Source: Anaerolineae bacterium
Lineage (GTDB): Bacteria; Chloroflexota; Anaerolineae; Anaerolineales; E44-bin32
Assembly: GCA_011192015.1 (NCBI GenBank)
Contig: DUET01000083.1
Coordinates: 1-32,735 of the forward strand
Length of the DNA: 32,735 bases
Direction: 5' to 3'
This document shows positions 8,930 through 16,758 of this stretch, one piece after another (the stretch's first letter is position 1; each line of letters starts with the position of its first letter). The notes under the pieces were generated by a model that saw only the letters and a list, made by a program, of their open reading frames with translations, did not search any database and had not been told where the DNA came from. The position numbers and the translations under genes were made by a program.

Positions 8930-9732
8930 CCATGCGTTGGACTCCATGGATATCCCTGGCATGGTTGGTGGCAATGATCCTGATCTCGATCTTTGCTCCC
9001 TTGCTCGCGCAGCATGATCCCTATATGCCGATAACACAACCGCTTGCAGATCCTGCGCCAGAAACACCCTTGGGGGCCGATGCATTGGGGCGCGATCTCT
9101 GGTCGCGTTTCGTTTTCGGTGGCCGTATCAGCCTGAGCACCTCCTTTGCTGCTGCACTGATCGCCGTTCTGCTGGGCACCACCGTTGGGCTCGTATCTGT
9201 ATTGTGGGAAACCCACTTCGATCGTCTCATGCTGTGGGCAACGAACACCGCTCTTGCCATTCCCGGGTTGCTGCTGGCGATGCTGCTTGTCACCGTGATG
9301 GGACCGGGAATGGATGTCGTTTTGTTGGCAGTCGGATTGGGAGGTGCGCCGGCGTTTGCTCAACCAGCGCGCATCATGTTCCGGCAGTTGGCCTCACGCG
9401 AATTTGTGACAGCAGCCCGAGCGCTGGGAGCCGGTAAGCTCCGCATCGCCTTCCGCCACATACTTCCCAACGGACGCGGGGAGCTGATCTCCCTGGCGAC
9501 CACCCATCTCGCCTGGGCTTTCATGGGTATCACAACGCTGACCTTCCTTGGCCTGGCTGGGGACCCGGCGCTTCCTGAGTGGGGCGCGATGCTCAACGAA
9601 GGCAGGAAACACTTGATCGAAACCCCGCTGCTTGCCATCCTGCCGGGAACGGTGATCAGCCTCACGATCCTGTCCATTCATGCGCTTGGGGATTGGCTCA
9701 GTCGCGATTTGGAAGCTCATGGATCAGCTTGA
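8926..9732 (+). CDS. ABC transporter permease, DppC/OppC type
   Basis: 268 residues. The segment PLGADALGRDLWSRFVFGGR is the classic periplasmic signature after the first helix in DppC/OppC permeases. The EAA loop TAARALGAGKLRIAFRHILPN lies in the middle. The start is the ATG at 8926, whose ATGA overlaps the stop of the first permease, with GGGAGG just upstream; a second ATG two codons later is less likely. The frame is open for 187 codons further upstream, but that is a shadow of the first permease. No gene for the OppD/OppF-type ATPases follows. The next gene is a phosphate transporter, so the energising subunits must be encoded elsewhere. Confidence 0.9.
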   Translation: MTMRWTPWISLAWLVAMILISIFAPLLAQHDPYMPITQPLADPAPETPLGADALGRDLWSRFVFGGRISLSTSFAAALIAVLLGTTVGLVSVLWETHFDRLMLWATNTALAIPGLLLAMLLVTVMGPGMDVVLLAVGLGGAPAFAQPARIMFRQLASREFVTAARALGAGKLRIAFRHILPNGRGELISLATTHLAWAFMGITTLTFLGLAGDPALPEWGAMLNEGRKHLIETPLLAILPGTVISLTILSIHALGDWLSRDLEAHGSA

Positions 9733-9757
9733 TCTCCTCCAGCGCCTTTGGTATCCT
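9729..9757 (+). promoter_or_regulatory. Candidate promoter of the phosphate transporter gene
   Basis: TTGATC (9729-9734), a 17-base spacer and TATCCT (9752-9757) form a sigma-70-like promoter starting inside the permease stop region. Predicted transcription start is near 9764, about 30 bases before the ATG at 9796. Confidence 0.4.
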
Positions 9758-9795
9758 GCTAAGCTCAAGACGGTCGTGAAAGCATAACCTGACAC

Positions 9796-10773
9796 ATGAA
9801 TGTCTTTCTGATTCTGCTCGCTCTTGCCCTGATATTCGATTTCCTCAACGGATTGCACGACAGCTCCAACGTGGTAGCAACCGTGATCTCCTCCGGCGCC
9901 CTGCGGCCGCGTACCGCCCTGCTCATGGCAGCAGGATTTGAATTCCTGGGTCCTTTCCTATTCGGTACCGCTGTTGCCGCAACCGTTGGCGGGGAAATCC
10001 TTCCGGTTGCCGAGATCGGAAGCACAGAGATCCTGGCTGCACTGATCTCTGCAGTGGTCTGGAATCTCGTCACCTGGTATATCGGCCTTCCATCTTCATC
10101 CTCGCACGCCTTGATCGGCGGATTGCTGGGAGCATCGATTCTCGTGCACGGGACCAGCATTGTGCAGTTGCCAGGCTTGATCAAGGTATTGGTATCGTTG
10201 CTCATCTCGCCTCCCCTTGGACTGATCGCCGGGTTCCTCATCATGCGCATCACACTGTGGATGGCGCGTAAAGCCAGCCCCAAGATCAACGCCTTCTTCC
10301 GCAGCTCGCAGATGTTCACTCTAGCGGCTTTGGCCCTCAGCCACGGGAGCAATGACGCGCAGAAGACAATCGGCATCATCACATTGGGTTTGGTCGCGTG
10401 CGGTTATCAATCCACCTTTCACATCGAAACCTGGGTGATCGCAGCCAGCGCTTCAGCCATTGCCTTGGGCACCTCCATGGGCGGATGGCGCATCATCCGC
10501 ACACTGGGAGCGCGCATCTATCGCATTCGCCCCGTGCATGGTTTCACGTCGCAGTTGGCAGGAGCTTCTGTCATTCTCGGAGCCGCGTTCTTGGGAGGCC
10601 CGGTAAGCACGACGCATGTCATGAGCTCGGCTATCACGGGTGTGGGCGCTGCGGAACGTCTGAGCAAAGTCCGGTGGGGCGTCATGCGGGATATGCTGGT
10701 AGCATGGCTGCTGACCATCCCCATCACGGCCGGTCTTGCTGCTCTCGTTATGGCTCTGCTTCCCCCGCTATAA
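9796..10773 (+). CDS. pit: PiT-family inorganic phosphate transporter
   Basis: 325 residues, nearly all hydrophobic (about 9-10 membrane segments). The two inverted-repeat signatures of the PiT/PHO-4 family are visible: FDFLNGLHDSSNV at 14-26 and HGSNDAQKTIG around 183-192, which contain the conserved substrate/cation-site Asn-Asp or Asp-Asn residues. Members import phosphate, often as a metal-phosphate complex, by H+ or Na+ symport. The usual partner, a PhoU-like DUF47 protein, is not adjacent. The last 26 bp overlap the 3' end of convergent miaA. The ribosome-binding site before ATG 9796 is poor. The family call is secure; phosphate versus another oxyanion is not. Confidence 0.92.
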   Translation: MNVFLILLALALIFDFLNGLHDSSNVVATVISSGALRPRTALLMAAGFEFLGPFLFGTAVAATVGGEILPVAEIGSTEILAALISAVVWNLVTWYIGLPSSSSHALIGGLLGASILVHGTSIVQLPGLIKVLVSLLISPPLGLIAGFLIMRITLWMARKASPKINAFFRSSQMFTLAALALSHGSNDAQKTIGIITLGLVACGYQSTFHIETWVIAASASAIALGTSMGGWRIIRTLGARIYRIRPVHGFTSQLAGASVILGAAFLGGPVSTTHVMSSAITGVGAAERLSKVRWGVMRDMLVAWLLTIPITAGLAALVMALLPPL

Positions 10774-11701
10774 CTTCCTGCATCCAGCTTCGAATCGCCT
10801 TCAGAATCGCTTTCTCAACACCTGGTTCGGCGAGAAACCAATGAATGTGGGGATCGTCCGCCTTGAACCAATTCGCCTGTCTGCGAACGAGCTGCCTGGT
10901 GGCGCGCCGCATCTCCTGCACCGCTTCTGGCTCGCTGATCTCCCCCTGCAGGAAACGGACGATCTGCTGATATCCGATTGCGGACATGGCCGGCGTCTGT
11001 GGTGAGATTCCCGTTTCCAGCAGGGAGCGCACCTCATCCGTAAAACCGGCCTCCAACATGCCATCGATGCGAGCATCGATGCGGGCATATAGTTGTGGAC
11101 GCGGCAGTTGAAGCCCCACACGATAATCCAGCAGCCCGCTTGGCTTCTTGCGACGAACCTCCGACGGTGGCCGGCCTGTGATGTGATGGATCTCCAAGGC
11201 TCGGATGACACGCCGCACGTTCCGATAATCGATACGATTTGCGGTTTGCGGATCGACAGCCCGCAGACGATGATGGAGAGCCTCGGGACCCTCATGTTCC
11301 GCAAGGGTTGCCATGGCTCGGCGAAATTCATGATTTTCCGGTTTCGGGGGAGGCTCCCAACCCTCGAGAATCGCCATCAAATACTGGCCTGTGCCGCCGA
11401 CGAGCATCGGCAGCCGGCCTCGGGAGTGGATCGCGTGCAGAGCATCCTTCGCTGCCGTGCTGTAGCGAACCAAGCTCCAAGTATCATCGGGATCAGCCCT
11501 ATCGATGAGATGATGGGGAATGCGCCTGCGTTGCTCCACTGTCGGTTTGGCAGTTCCGATGTCCATCCCCCGATAGAGCAAGCGGGAATCCGCTGAGACG
11601 ATCTCCGCATCCAATGTCTCTGCCAGGAGAATTGCGATCTCGCTTTTCCCAACGGCTGTCGGACCGAGAATCACAACGACCGGAATCGATCCCTGCTCCA
11701 T
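10748..11701 (-). CDS. miaA: tRNA dimethylallyltransferase MiaA
   Basis: 317 residues from the ATG. MiaA transfers a dimethylallyl group to N6 of A37 in tRNAs reading UNN codons, the first step to ms2i6A. The P-loop GPTAVGKS is at 13-20, followed by SADSRLLYRGMDIGTAKP, the family signature that carries the catalytic aspartate, then an LVGGTGQYL motif and a C-terminal helical part with RRATRQLVRRQANWF. The ATG at 11701 overlaps the stop of yraN (TGATG), giving translational coupling; a GTG one codon earlier (11704) is an alternative. It is the last gene of the minus-strand run glycosyltransferase-yraN-miaA, and its end overlaps the PiT gene tail to tail. Confidence 0.95.
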   Translation of the reverse strand: MEQGSIPVVVILGPTAVGKSEIAILLAETLDAEIVSADSRLLYRGMDIGTAKPTVEQRRRIPHHLIDRADPDDTWSLVRYSTAAKDALHAIHSRGRLPMLVGGTGQYLMAILEGWEPPPKPENHEFRRAMATLAEHEGPEALHHRLRAVDPQTANRIDYRNVRRVIRALEIHHITGRPPSEVRRKKPSGLLDYRVGLQLPRPQLYARIDARIDGMLEAGFTDEVRSLLETGISPQTPAMSAIGYQQIVRFLQGEISEPEAVQEMRRATRQLVRRQANWFKADDPHIHWFLAEPGVEKAILKAIRSWMQEVIAGEAEP

Positions 11702-12081
11702 CACGGATTCATCCCTCCCCCAACCGCATATTCATAGTGTTCCAGGCGATCGACACCACCCGCCTGGGTCCCCTCGATCGCCACCACGTCGATACGCCAA
11801 AGCGCATCCAGGCACTCACGCTCTTCTAGATAGGCCCATGCGGTTTTTCGCAAGCGATCTTGTTTGGACACGGTGAGCGCTTCCTCGGGGCTTCCGAATT
11901 CTTGGCTACCTCGGGCCTTGACTTCAACGAAGACGATCCAATCCCCTTGCTTGGCAACGATATCGAGTTCGCCCTCTGCATTACGAACGTTGCGCTCCAG
12001 GATTTCGTAGCCTCGCTCCGCGAGGTACGCTGCGGCAACCTTCTCGCCCCACATCCCCATTTTGCGGCGCGCTCGAGACAT
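11701..12081 (-). CDS. yraN: YraN/UPF0102 family endonuclease-like protein
   Basis: 126 residues. WGEKVAAAYLAERGYEILERN and GELDIVAKQGDWIVFVEVK match the UPF0102 (YraN) family, a small nuclease-fold domain. The GELD aspartate and the EVK pair are the residues expected at the metal site. Its role is not established; it may act in recombination or DNA processing. I chose ATG 12081, which lies just 4 bases after the stop of the upstream glycosyltransferase gene. An in-frame ATG at 12060 would give a shorter protein that still keeps the whole domain, and the frame also extends 12 codons upstream of 12081 into the glycosyltransferase gene. The stop overlaps the miaA start. Confidence 0.85.
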   Translation of the reverse strand: MSRARRKMGMWGEKVAAAYLAERGYEILERNVRNAEGELDIVAKQGDWIVFVEVKARGSQEFGSPEEALTVSKQDRLRKTAWAYLEERECLDALWRIDVVAIEGTQAGGVDRLEHYEYAVGGGMNP

Positions 12082-12085
12082 GATG

Positions 12086-13231
12086 CTAAGCCAAATCCTG
12101 CAGGATGTACGAGGCAACGTGCTTGGCCGCGCAGGGTCTCCCCAGTTCTCGAGCCTGCCTCTTCATGCGCTTTACCAGCGATGGATCCTCCACGCAACGC
12201 TGCAATGCATCCACGATTTCATCCGGGGTTTCACCACACAGCGCTCCGCCATGCCGGGCCAGGAAATCTACATTCGCCTCTTCCTGACCTGGACCGGGAC
12301 GGAAGAGGATCAAACAAATCCCACTGGCCAATCCCTCGGCAACGATCAGTCCCCCCGGCTTCGTGATGAGGATGTCATGTTGTGCCATGAGATCATGCAT
12401 GTTTTCCACCAGCCCCAGCACATTGGCTTCGAGACCGCGTTTCCTCACGCGGCGATTGAGCATTCTCCGCAGGGAACGCGATTTCCCGGTAATGATCGTC
12501 AATTCAAGACCCTCAACATCAAGAGCCTGGATGGCATCCACGAGAGCGATCAGGTTTTGTTGCAATCCCACATAGGCTCCGACTTGAAGCCCGCCAACCA
12601 GCACAAGCACTTTCAACTTACGATCAGGTCGCTCGGGAGACGCTTTCTCAAACTGCTCGAAACCGAGGCGGATCGGAATCCCTGTGACATGCACGATTCC
12701 TGGATCGATGCCGCGATAGATCAGGGTCTGGCGAACGTCCTCATGCGCTACGAAGTAGCCGTCGACGCCCGTCATCGGCCAGAAACGGTGAACACCCCAA
12801 TCCGTAACCACGCCATACACTTTTTCAGGGAACCTGCTGCGTGCTTTCAGGGAAGAAGCAAGCAAGCAGGGTAATACGTGGGTGGCAGCGACAATTTGAG
12901 CATCATGCTCGACTAATTGATCCCCCACCAATTTCTGCAGCCCTCCAAACTCGAGCATGCGATCCGTCAATCCGGGCGGGTTGCCCCTTCGCCAAACCCT
13001 GTCAGCCCACGCCGGCGTGAGAATGATCGAGGCTGCTTGAAGTCGTTCCAGCACCATGGGAAGCAGTTCGATGGACTGTGTCAGCGGATCCAGCGTCTGT
13101 ATTCGAAGCTCTGGCGTTTCACGACGGATCGCGCTTTCCAAAGCTTGCGCCGCCATCTGATGCCCGGATCCTATCTTCAGGTATAAAACACACATCCCGG
13201 TGTGTGAATCGAATTTCCTGTTTCCATCCAT
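12086..13231 (-). CDS. MGDG-synthase/UgtP-like glycosyltransferase (GT28 type)
   Basis: 381 residues. The N-terminal GSGHQMAAQAL corresponds to the GGGH/GNGH loop of MGDG synthase and processive diacylglycerol glucosyltransferases. The C-terminal half has ITKPGGLIVAEGLA and PGPGQEEANVDFL, the donor-sugar binding motifs of the GT28/MurG superfamily. By family it would transfer glucose or galactose from a UDP-sugar to diacylglycerol at the inner membrane face, making glycolipids. ATG 13231 is well supported by AAGGAG 8 bases upstream. An internal ATG at 13195 begins closer to the GSGH loop but lacks that site. It heads the minus-strand cluster with yraN and miaA. The acceptor lipid is inferred from family, not seen. 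Confidence 0.82.
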   Translation of the reverse strand: MDGNRKFDSHTGMCVLYLKIGSGHQMAAQALESAIRRETPELRIQTLDPLTQSIELLPMVLERLQAASIILTPAWADRVWRRGNPPGLTDRMLEFGGLQKLVGDQLVEHDAQIVAATHVLPCLLASSLKARSRFPEKVYGVVTDWGVHRFWPMTGVDGYFVAHEDVRQTLIYRGIDPGIVHVTGIPIRLGFEQFEKASPERPDRKLKVLVLVGGLQVGAYVGLQQNLIALVDAIQALDVEGLELTIITGKSRSLRRMLNRRVRKRGLEANVLGLVENMHDLMAQHDILITKPGGLIVAEGLASGICLILFRPGPGQEEANVDFLARHGGALCGETPDEIVDALQRCVEDPSLVKRMKRQARELGRPCAAKHVASYILQDLA

Positions 13232-13597
13232 CGGCGAAGCTCCTTAGACTGCATCATACTCAAATGATACGACCTATCTATGCACCCCCGCGAAAATACG
13301 CCTCCTGGGCTTTGGATAAGCTCCATGGCGTATGATTCACCACGACTTTCCTTGTATCCGGGATGGAAACATCCTCACACATGAAGACCCAGTGCAAGTC
13401 GTTCACAACACGCATCGGCATGCTTCCATCGGACACCTGGCTGACTGCAAACCCATCGCCAGGGAAGCCATTCTGACGCAATTCTCTTTGTTTGATACGC
13501 AGTGGATCGAACTCAATACCCTGTAGCTACGCTCACTTCAATCCTAGCGCGCCAGGTTATACAGGTCAAGGCTCCTTCCCATACAACCTCATGTCAA

Positions 13598-13611
13598 CGA
13601 ACGATTGTTCG
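13598..13611. promoter_or_regulatory. LexA-box-like palindrome
   Basis: CGAAC-GATT-GTTCG is a perfect 5+5 palindrome with a 4-base spacer. It matches the Gram-positive LexA (Cheo) half-sites CGAAC-N4-GTTCG. No recognisable SOS gene starts nearby: the nearest starts are 13231 (minus) and 14314 (plus). A chance match remains quite possible. Confidence 0.3.
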
Positions 13612-13983
13612 ATAGCACGAACGCCCTTCCGCGACTTGATTCCAAGCAATGGGGGCATAAATCTTCCATAAAAAACCTTCCATTGCATCTTCTTCCTATG
13701 CTAAACTGACTGAAATTGCGCCGTATAATTTGGCGAAAAGCCGAGATGCTTTCCTGAAGAAGGCGGATGCTCCTTTCGGATTCTCCCTTTAATGAATCAA
13801 GGAAATCACATCAATCGACGATGATTCCAATGAAGCCTTGACGAGGAGTCTTGCCACAGATTTGGAGAGGTCACTTCGTTGTCCTGTGTCTATGAAGCCC
13901 AAGAAATATGTGGATGAAAGGATATTAGCGGAACGAATTAGAGACCAAGGATAAAGGACAATAGGAAACTCACTGACTTTCTA

Positions 13984-14045
13984 GGGCCTCAGCATGTGTC
14001 ACTTACCGGAAACTGGTTGACTCCACAACCAGGCGGCAAGTGCCC
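13984..14045 (+). ncRNA. Structured element upstream of livK (nested hairpin)
   Basis: A perfect 7-bp stem CTGGTTG/CAACCAG (14013-14019 with 14026-14032, loop ACTCCA) is enclosed by CACTT/AAGTG (14000-14004 with 14038-14042). GGGC at 13984-13987 can pair with the GCCC directly after. This nested order is unlike a simple terminator, as no T-run follows. It may be part of a leader RNA, a small RNA or a DNA-level site. It matches no riboswitch class I can recognise by eye. Confidence 0.3.
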
Positions 14046-14081
14046 TCCAAGCTGTAGCATCAAATCAAATTCGCAACAATG

Positions 14082-14110
14082 TTGCACTCAATGGGAGTTG
14101 CATATACAAT
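14082..14110 (+). promoter_or_regulatory. Candidate promoter of the liv operon
   Basis: TTGCAC (14082-14087), 17-base spacer, TACAAT (14105-14110). Transcription would begin near 14117 and leave a ~197-base leader holding the perfect hairpin CTTGCCC/GGGCAAG (14139-14145 with 14151-14157). The -35 matches consensus only in its first three bases. Confidence 0.4.
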
Positions 14111-14313
14111 CGCCATTATAGATTACATAAATTCGATCCTTGCCCGCATTGGGCAAGCCCCAGAGAAACACCGACAACTGGGCAAGAGTACATGGAAAGG
14201 AGAGTGCCTAGGCGAGAAACCTTGGGATCGATAACTAACACTATGAGAACCCGAAAGCCGCTCGAATCTCGTTTGAGCGACCCTCACTGATCATCGAGGA
14301 GGAGGAAGTAGAA

Positions 14314-15576
14314 ATGAAGCGCACCTTTGCAATGCTCTCAGTTCTTATGGTTGCAGCCATGATCCTCTCCGCATGCGGCCAAGCAACCCCGGAAGCAACA
14401 GAACCGCCAGATGTCGAAGTGACCGAAGCGCCGGAAACACCGGAACCGTTCGAGTGCGATGATGACATCGGATGCGTAACCTATGCTCCCGATGAGCCCA
14501 TTCGCATTGCCTCGGCACTGGTGATCACAGGCCCCGACTCCCAACTCGGGCTCGACTCCCAGTACGGTGTCGAGATCGCCATCGATTTCCGGGGTCAGGT
14601 TGCCGGTCACGATGTCGAGCTCCAGGCTGAGGACGATGGCTGCAGCGCAGAGGGCGGCCAGGCAGCCGGGCAGAAGATCGTCTCCGATCCCACCATCATC
14701 GGTGTTGTCGGAACGAGCTGCTCGGGCGCCGGCGTGCCCATGTCACGCGTCATCTCCGAGGCGGGATACTTCATGGTATCCCCCTCCAACACGTCCCCCG
14801 TGTTGACCGATCCGGATAACGCCTGGAACCCCGGATACCTGCGGACGGCCCACAATGACAAGGTCCAGGGCGCAGCCATCGCAGATTACGCCTTCAACGT
14901 ACTTGGGTTGACGACAGCTGCTGCAATCCATGATGGCGATCCCTACACAGAGGGCCTGACGAATGCATTTCGTGAGTCCTTCCAGGCGCTTGGCGGCACG
15001 ATCGTGGCCTACACCGCCGTGAACAAGGGTGATACGGACATGCGCCCTGTGCTGACCGATGTCGCTGCAGCAGGGCCTCCTGGATTCCTGTACTATCCAG
15101 TGTTCACCGCCGAATGTGCTTTGCTCTCCAAGCAGGCGCTCGAGGTTGCCGGCCTGGAAGACACAGTCCGTTCAGCTGCAGACGGCTGCATCTCTGACGC
15201 CGCTGCTCTGGCCATCGGTGACGCCAGTGCGGGCATGTACTGGTCCGGGCCCGATATCGCTTTCGCTGGGCAGCTCTACGAAGACTTCAGGGCCGCCTAT
15301 CTGGATAAGTACGGCACGGAAACCCTTTCCGTGTTCCACGCGCACGCCTTCGACGCCACCAACATGATCTTTGACTGCATCGAATCGGTTGGAGTTCTGG
15401 AAGATGACGGCACGCTGCACATCGGGCGAGACGCCATGCGCGCCTGCCTCTACGCGACCACCGGATTCGATGGAATCACGGGCACGCTGACCTGTGATGC
15501 AGTGGGTGACTGCGCCGATCCGAAGATCTCCATTTCTGAAATTCAGGACGGGGATTACGTAAAGATCTGGCCGTAG
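14314..15576 (+). CDS. livK: Branched-chain/polar amino acid ABC transporter substrate-binding lipoprotein (LivK-like)
   Basis: 420 residues. MKRTFAMLSVLM-AAMILSAC is a lipoprotein signal with C21 as the lipid-modified residue, followed by a Thr/Pro/Glu-rich spacer to about residue 48. The mature domain is a type I periplasmic-binding (Leu/Ile/Val-receptor) fold: PIRIASALVITGPDSQLG at the start, GVVGTSCSGAGVPMSRV in the ligand-pocket region and YFMVSPSNTSP. Seven or more cysteines in the mature part suggest disulfides, as expected outside the membrane. ATG 14314 is preceded by a GAGGAGGAGGAAG site. It is the first gene of livKHMGF and is separated from livH by a strong hairpin. The exact ligand (branched-chain, polar or other amino acid, or urea/amide) cannot be deduced. 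Confidence 0.92.
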   Translation: MKRTFAMLSVLMVAAMILSACGQATPEATEPPDVEVTEAPETPEPFECDDDIGCVTYAPDEPIRIASALVITGPDSQLGLDSQYGVEIAIDFRGQVAGHDVELQAEDDGCSAEGGQAAGQKIVSDPTIIGVVGTSCSGAGVPMSRVISEAGYFMVSPSNTSPVLTDPDNAWNPGYLRTAHNDKVQGAAIADYAFNVLGLTTAAAIHDGDPYTEGLTNAFRESFQALGGTIVAYTAVNKGDTDMRPVLTDVAAAGPPGFLYYPVFTAECALLSKQALEVAGLEDTVRSAADGCISDAAALAIGDASAGMYWSGPDIAFAGQLYEDFRAAYLDKYGTETLSVFHAHAFDATNMIFDCIESVGVLEDDGTLHIGRDAMRACLYATTGFDGITGTLTCDAVGDCADPKISISEIQDGDYVKIWP

Positions 15577-15634
15577 CCATCCATGTTCCAAGAGCAGCAA
15601 GATCTATGTGAGTTCATTACGGTGTAGAATAACG

Positions 15635-15667
15635 GGATGGACCTGGGGAGAAAACCCGGGTCCATCC
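15635..15667 (+). promoter_or_regulatory. Strong intercistronic hairpin between livK and livH
   Basis: GGATGGACC (15635-15643) pairs perfectly with GGTCCATCC (15659-15667). The stem continues through a T-G wobble and GGG/CCC to a 7-base loop, GAGAAAA. No T-run follows, so it is more likely a partial terminator or mRNA 3'-end stabiliser that raises livK over the membrane genes than a full terminator. It covers an ATG at 15637. Confidence 0.65.
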
Positions 15668-15687
15668 TGCACCGCCGGAGCAAAACC

Positions 15688-16749
15688 ATGCGAAGTCGCC
15701 TTGCGAATATAGACTTTATCGGTGTTTTCCTATGGGTCATCCGAGCTGCCATCATTGTGGCCGTGGTCTGGGGAACCACTGCCACAATCCTGAACAACAC
15801 CTACACCACACGCCAGTGGACTGATTTCCTGGTTTTCGGGGTCGCCCAGGGAAGCATGTACGCCTTGATAGCCATTGGATACACATTGGTCTATGGTGTG
15901 CTCTTCATGATCAACTTCGCTCACGGCGAGTTCTTCATGTCAGGCATCTTCACGGCCACCGTGTTCCTTGCGCTGCCCATGGATAACGCTGGATGGCTTG
16001 ATCGTAACCCCCTGCTGGGTTTGTTGATCATCGCGGTTGTATCCATGGTCATCTCTGTGGTTATCGCGGTGGTTACGGAAAGGATCGCCTATCGCCATCT
16101 CCGCACTGCTCCGCGCCTGGTACCGCTGATCACAGCCATCGGCGCGTCCTTCTTCTGGCAGAACCTCTATCGCGGGCTGTTGGGCGGTGAACAGAAACCT
16201 TTCCCTCAGCTTGAAGTCCTTACAGGCACGATTCCCATGCTGGGAACAGAAATTCAGAAGGTGCACATCGTGGTCATCATCGTAACCATCATCATGCTCA
16301 TTGGGCTGAACTTCTTCATCATACGCACCAAGACCGGGAAGGCCATCCGATCTGTTGCGGAAGATAAGGAAGTTGCCGCCCTGATGGGAATCGATGTCGA
16401 TCGGACGATCACGATCACCTTCATCACCGGCGCAGCCATGGCGGGTATCGCGGGCGTTTTATACGCCATGGTCTACCGCCAAGTACACTTCTTCATGGGA
16501 TTCATTCCTGGCATCAAGGCCTTCACCGCTGCAGTCCTCGGCGGCATTGGAAGTATTCCTGGAGCAGCTATCGGTGGATTGTTCTTGGGGATGTTCGAAT
16601 CCGTGGGCCCCAGCCTGTTCCTGAAGGGATTGGGAATACCTGCTTTCAATCAGCTCAAAGACGTGATCGCCTTTACCATGTTGGTTCTCGTCTTGATCTT
16701 CCGCCCGCAAGGCATCCTTGGTGAACCCCTCGCTGAGAAGAAAGCGTGA
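15688..16749 (+). CDS. livH: Branched-chain amino acid ABC transporter permease LivH
   Basis: 353 residues, about 8-9 membrane segments. The LivH core begins GVAQGSMYALIAIGYTLVYG and continues with MINFAHGEFFMSG, a hallmark of LivH/UrtB permeases. ALMGIDVDRTITITFITGAAMAGIAG is the EAA-like coupling region, and GIKAFTAAVLGGIGSIPGAAIGG is the conserved C-terminal block. I place the start at ATG 15688, which has GGAG 7 bases upstream. An in-frame ATG at 15637 lies inside the intercistronic hairpin stem and has no ribosome-binding site. livM follows 9 bases after the stop. Confidence 0.93.
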   Translation: MRSRLANIDFIGVFLWVIRAAIIVAVVWGTTATILNNTYTTRQWTDFLVFGVAQGSMYALIAIGYTLVYGVLFMINFAHGEFFMSGIFTATVFLALPMDNAGWLDRNPLLGLLIIAVVSMVISVVIAVVTERIAYRHLRTAPRLVPLITAIGASFFWQNLYRGLLGGEQKPFPQLEVLTGTIPMLGTEIQKVHIVVIIVTIIMLIGLNFFIIRTKTGKAIRSVAEDKEVAALMGIDVDRTITITFITGAAMAGIAGVLYAMVYRQVHFFMGFIPGIKAFTAAVLGGIGSIPGAAIGGLFLGMFESVGPSLFLKGLGIPAFNQLKDVIAFTMLVLVLIFRPQGILGEPLAEKKA

Positions 16750-16758
16750 GGTGACGAC

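Larger units (their letters stand above)
13232..14313. other. Long gene-free region between the glycosyltransferase and liv operons
   Basis: No convincing coding sequence in 1,082 bp. Two overlapping opposite-strand frames of 64-67 codons (13278-13526) have no ribosome-binding site or recognisable motif. Visible elements are a LexA-box-like palindrome at 13598-13611, a TATAAT at 13724-13729 lying between CGCC (13719-13722) and GGCG (13732-13735), and several perfect hairpins between 13984 and 14157. Much of it probably regulates the liv genes. Confidence 0.6.

Noticed and set aside
12062-12874. Plus-strand frame of 270 codons opposite the glycosyltransferase
   Set aside because: Antisense shadow; the minus-strand protein has clear GT28 motifs and a strong ribosome-binding site.
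13278-13526. Overlapping 64-67 codon frames on both strands
   Set aside because: No ribosome-binding site, no recognisable motif, and equal openness on both strands suggests chance.
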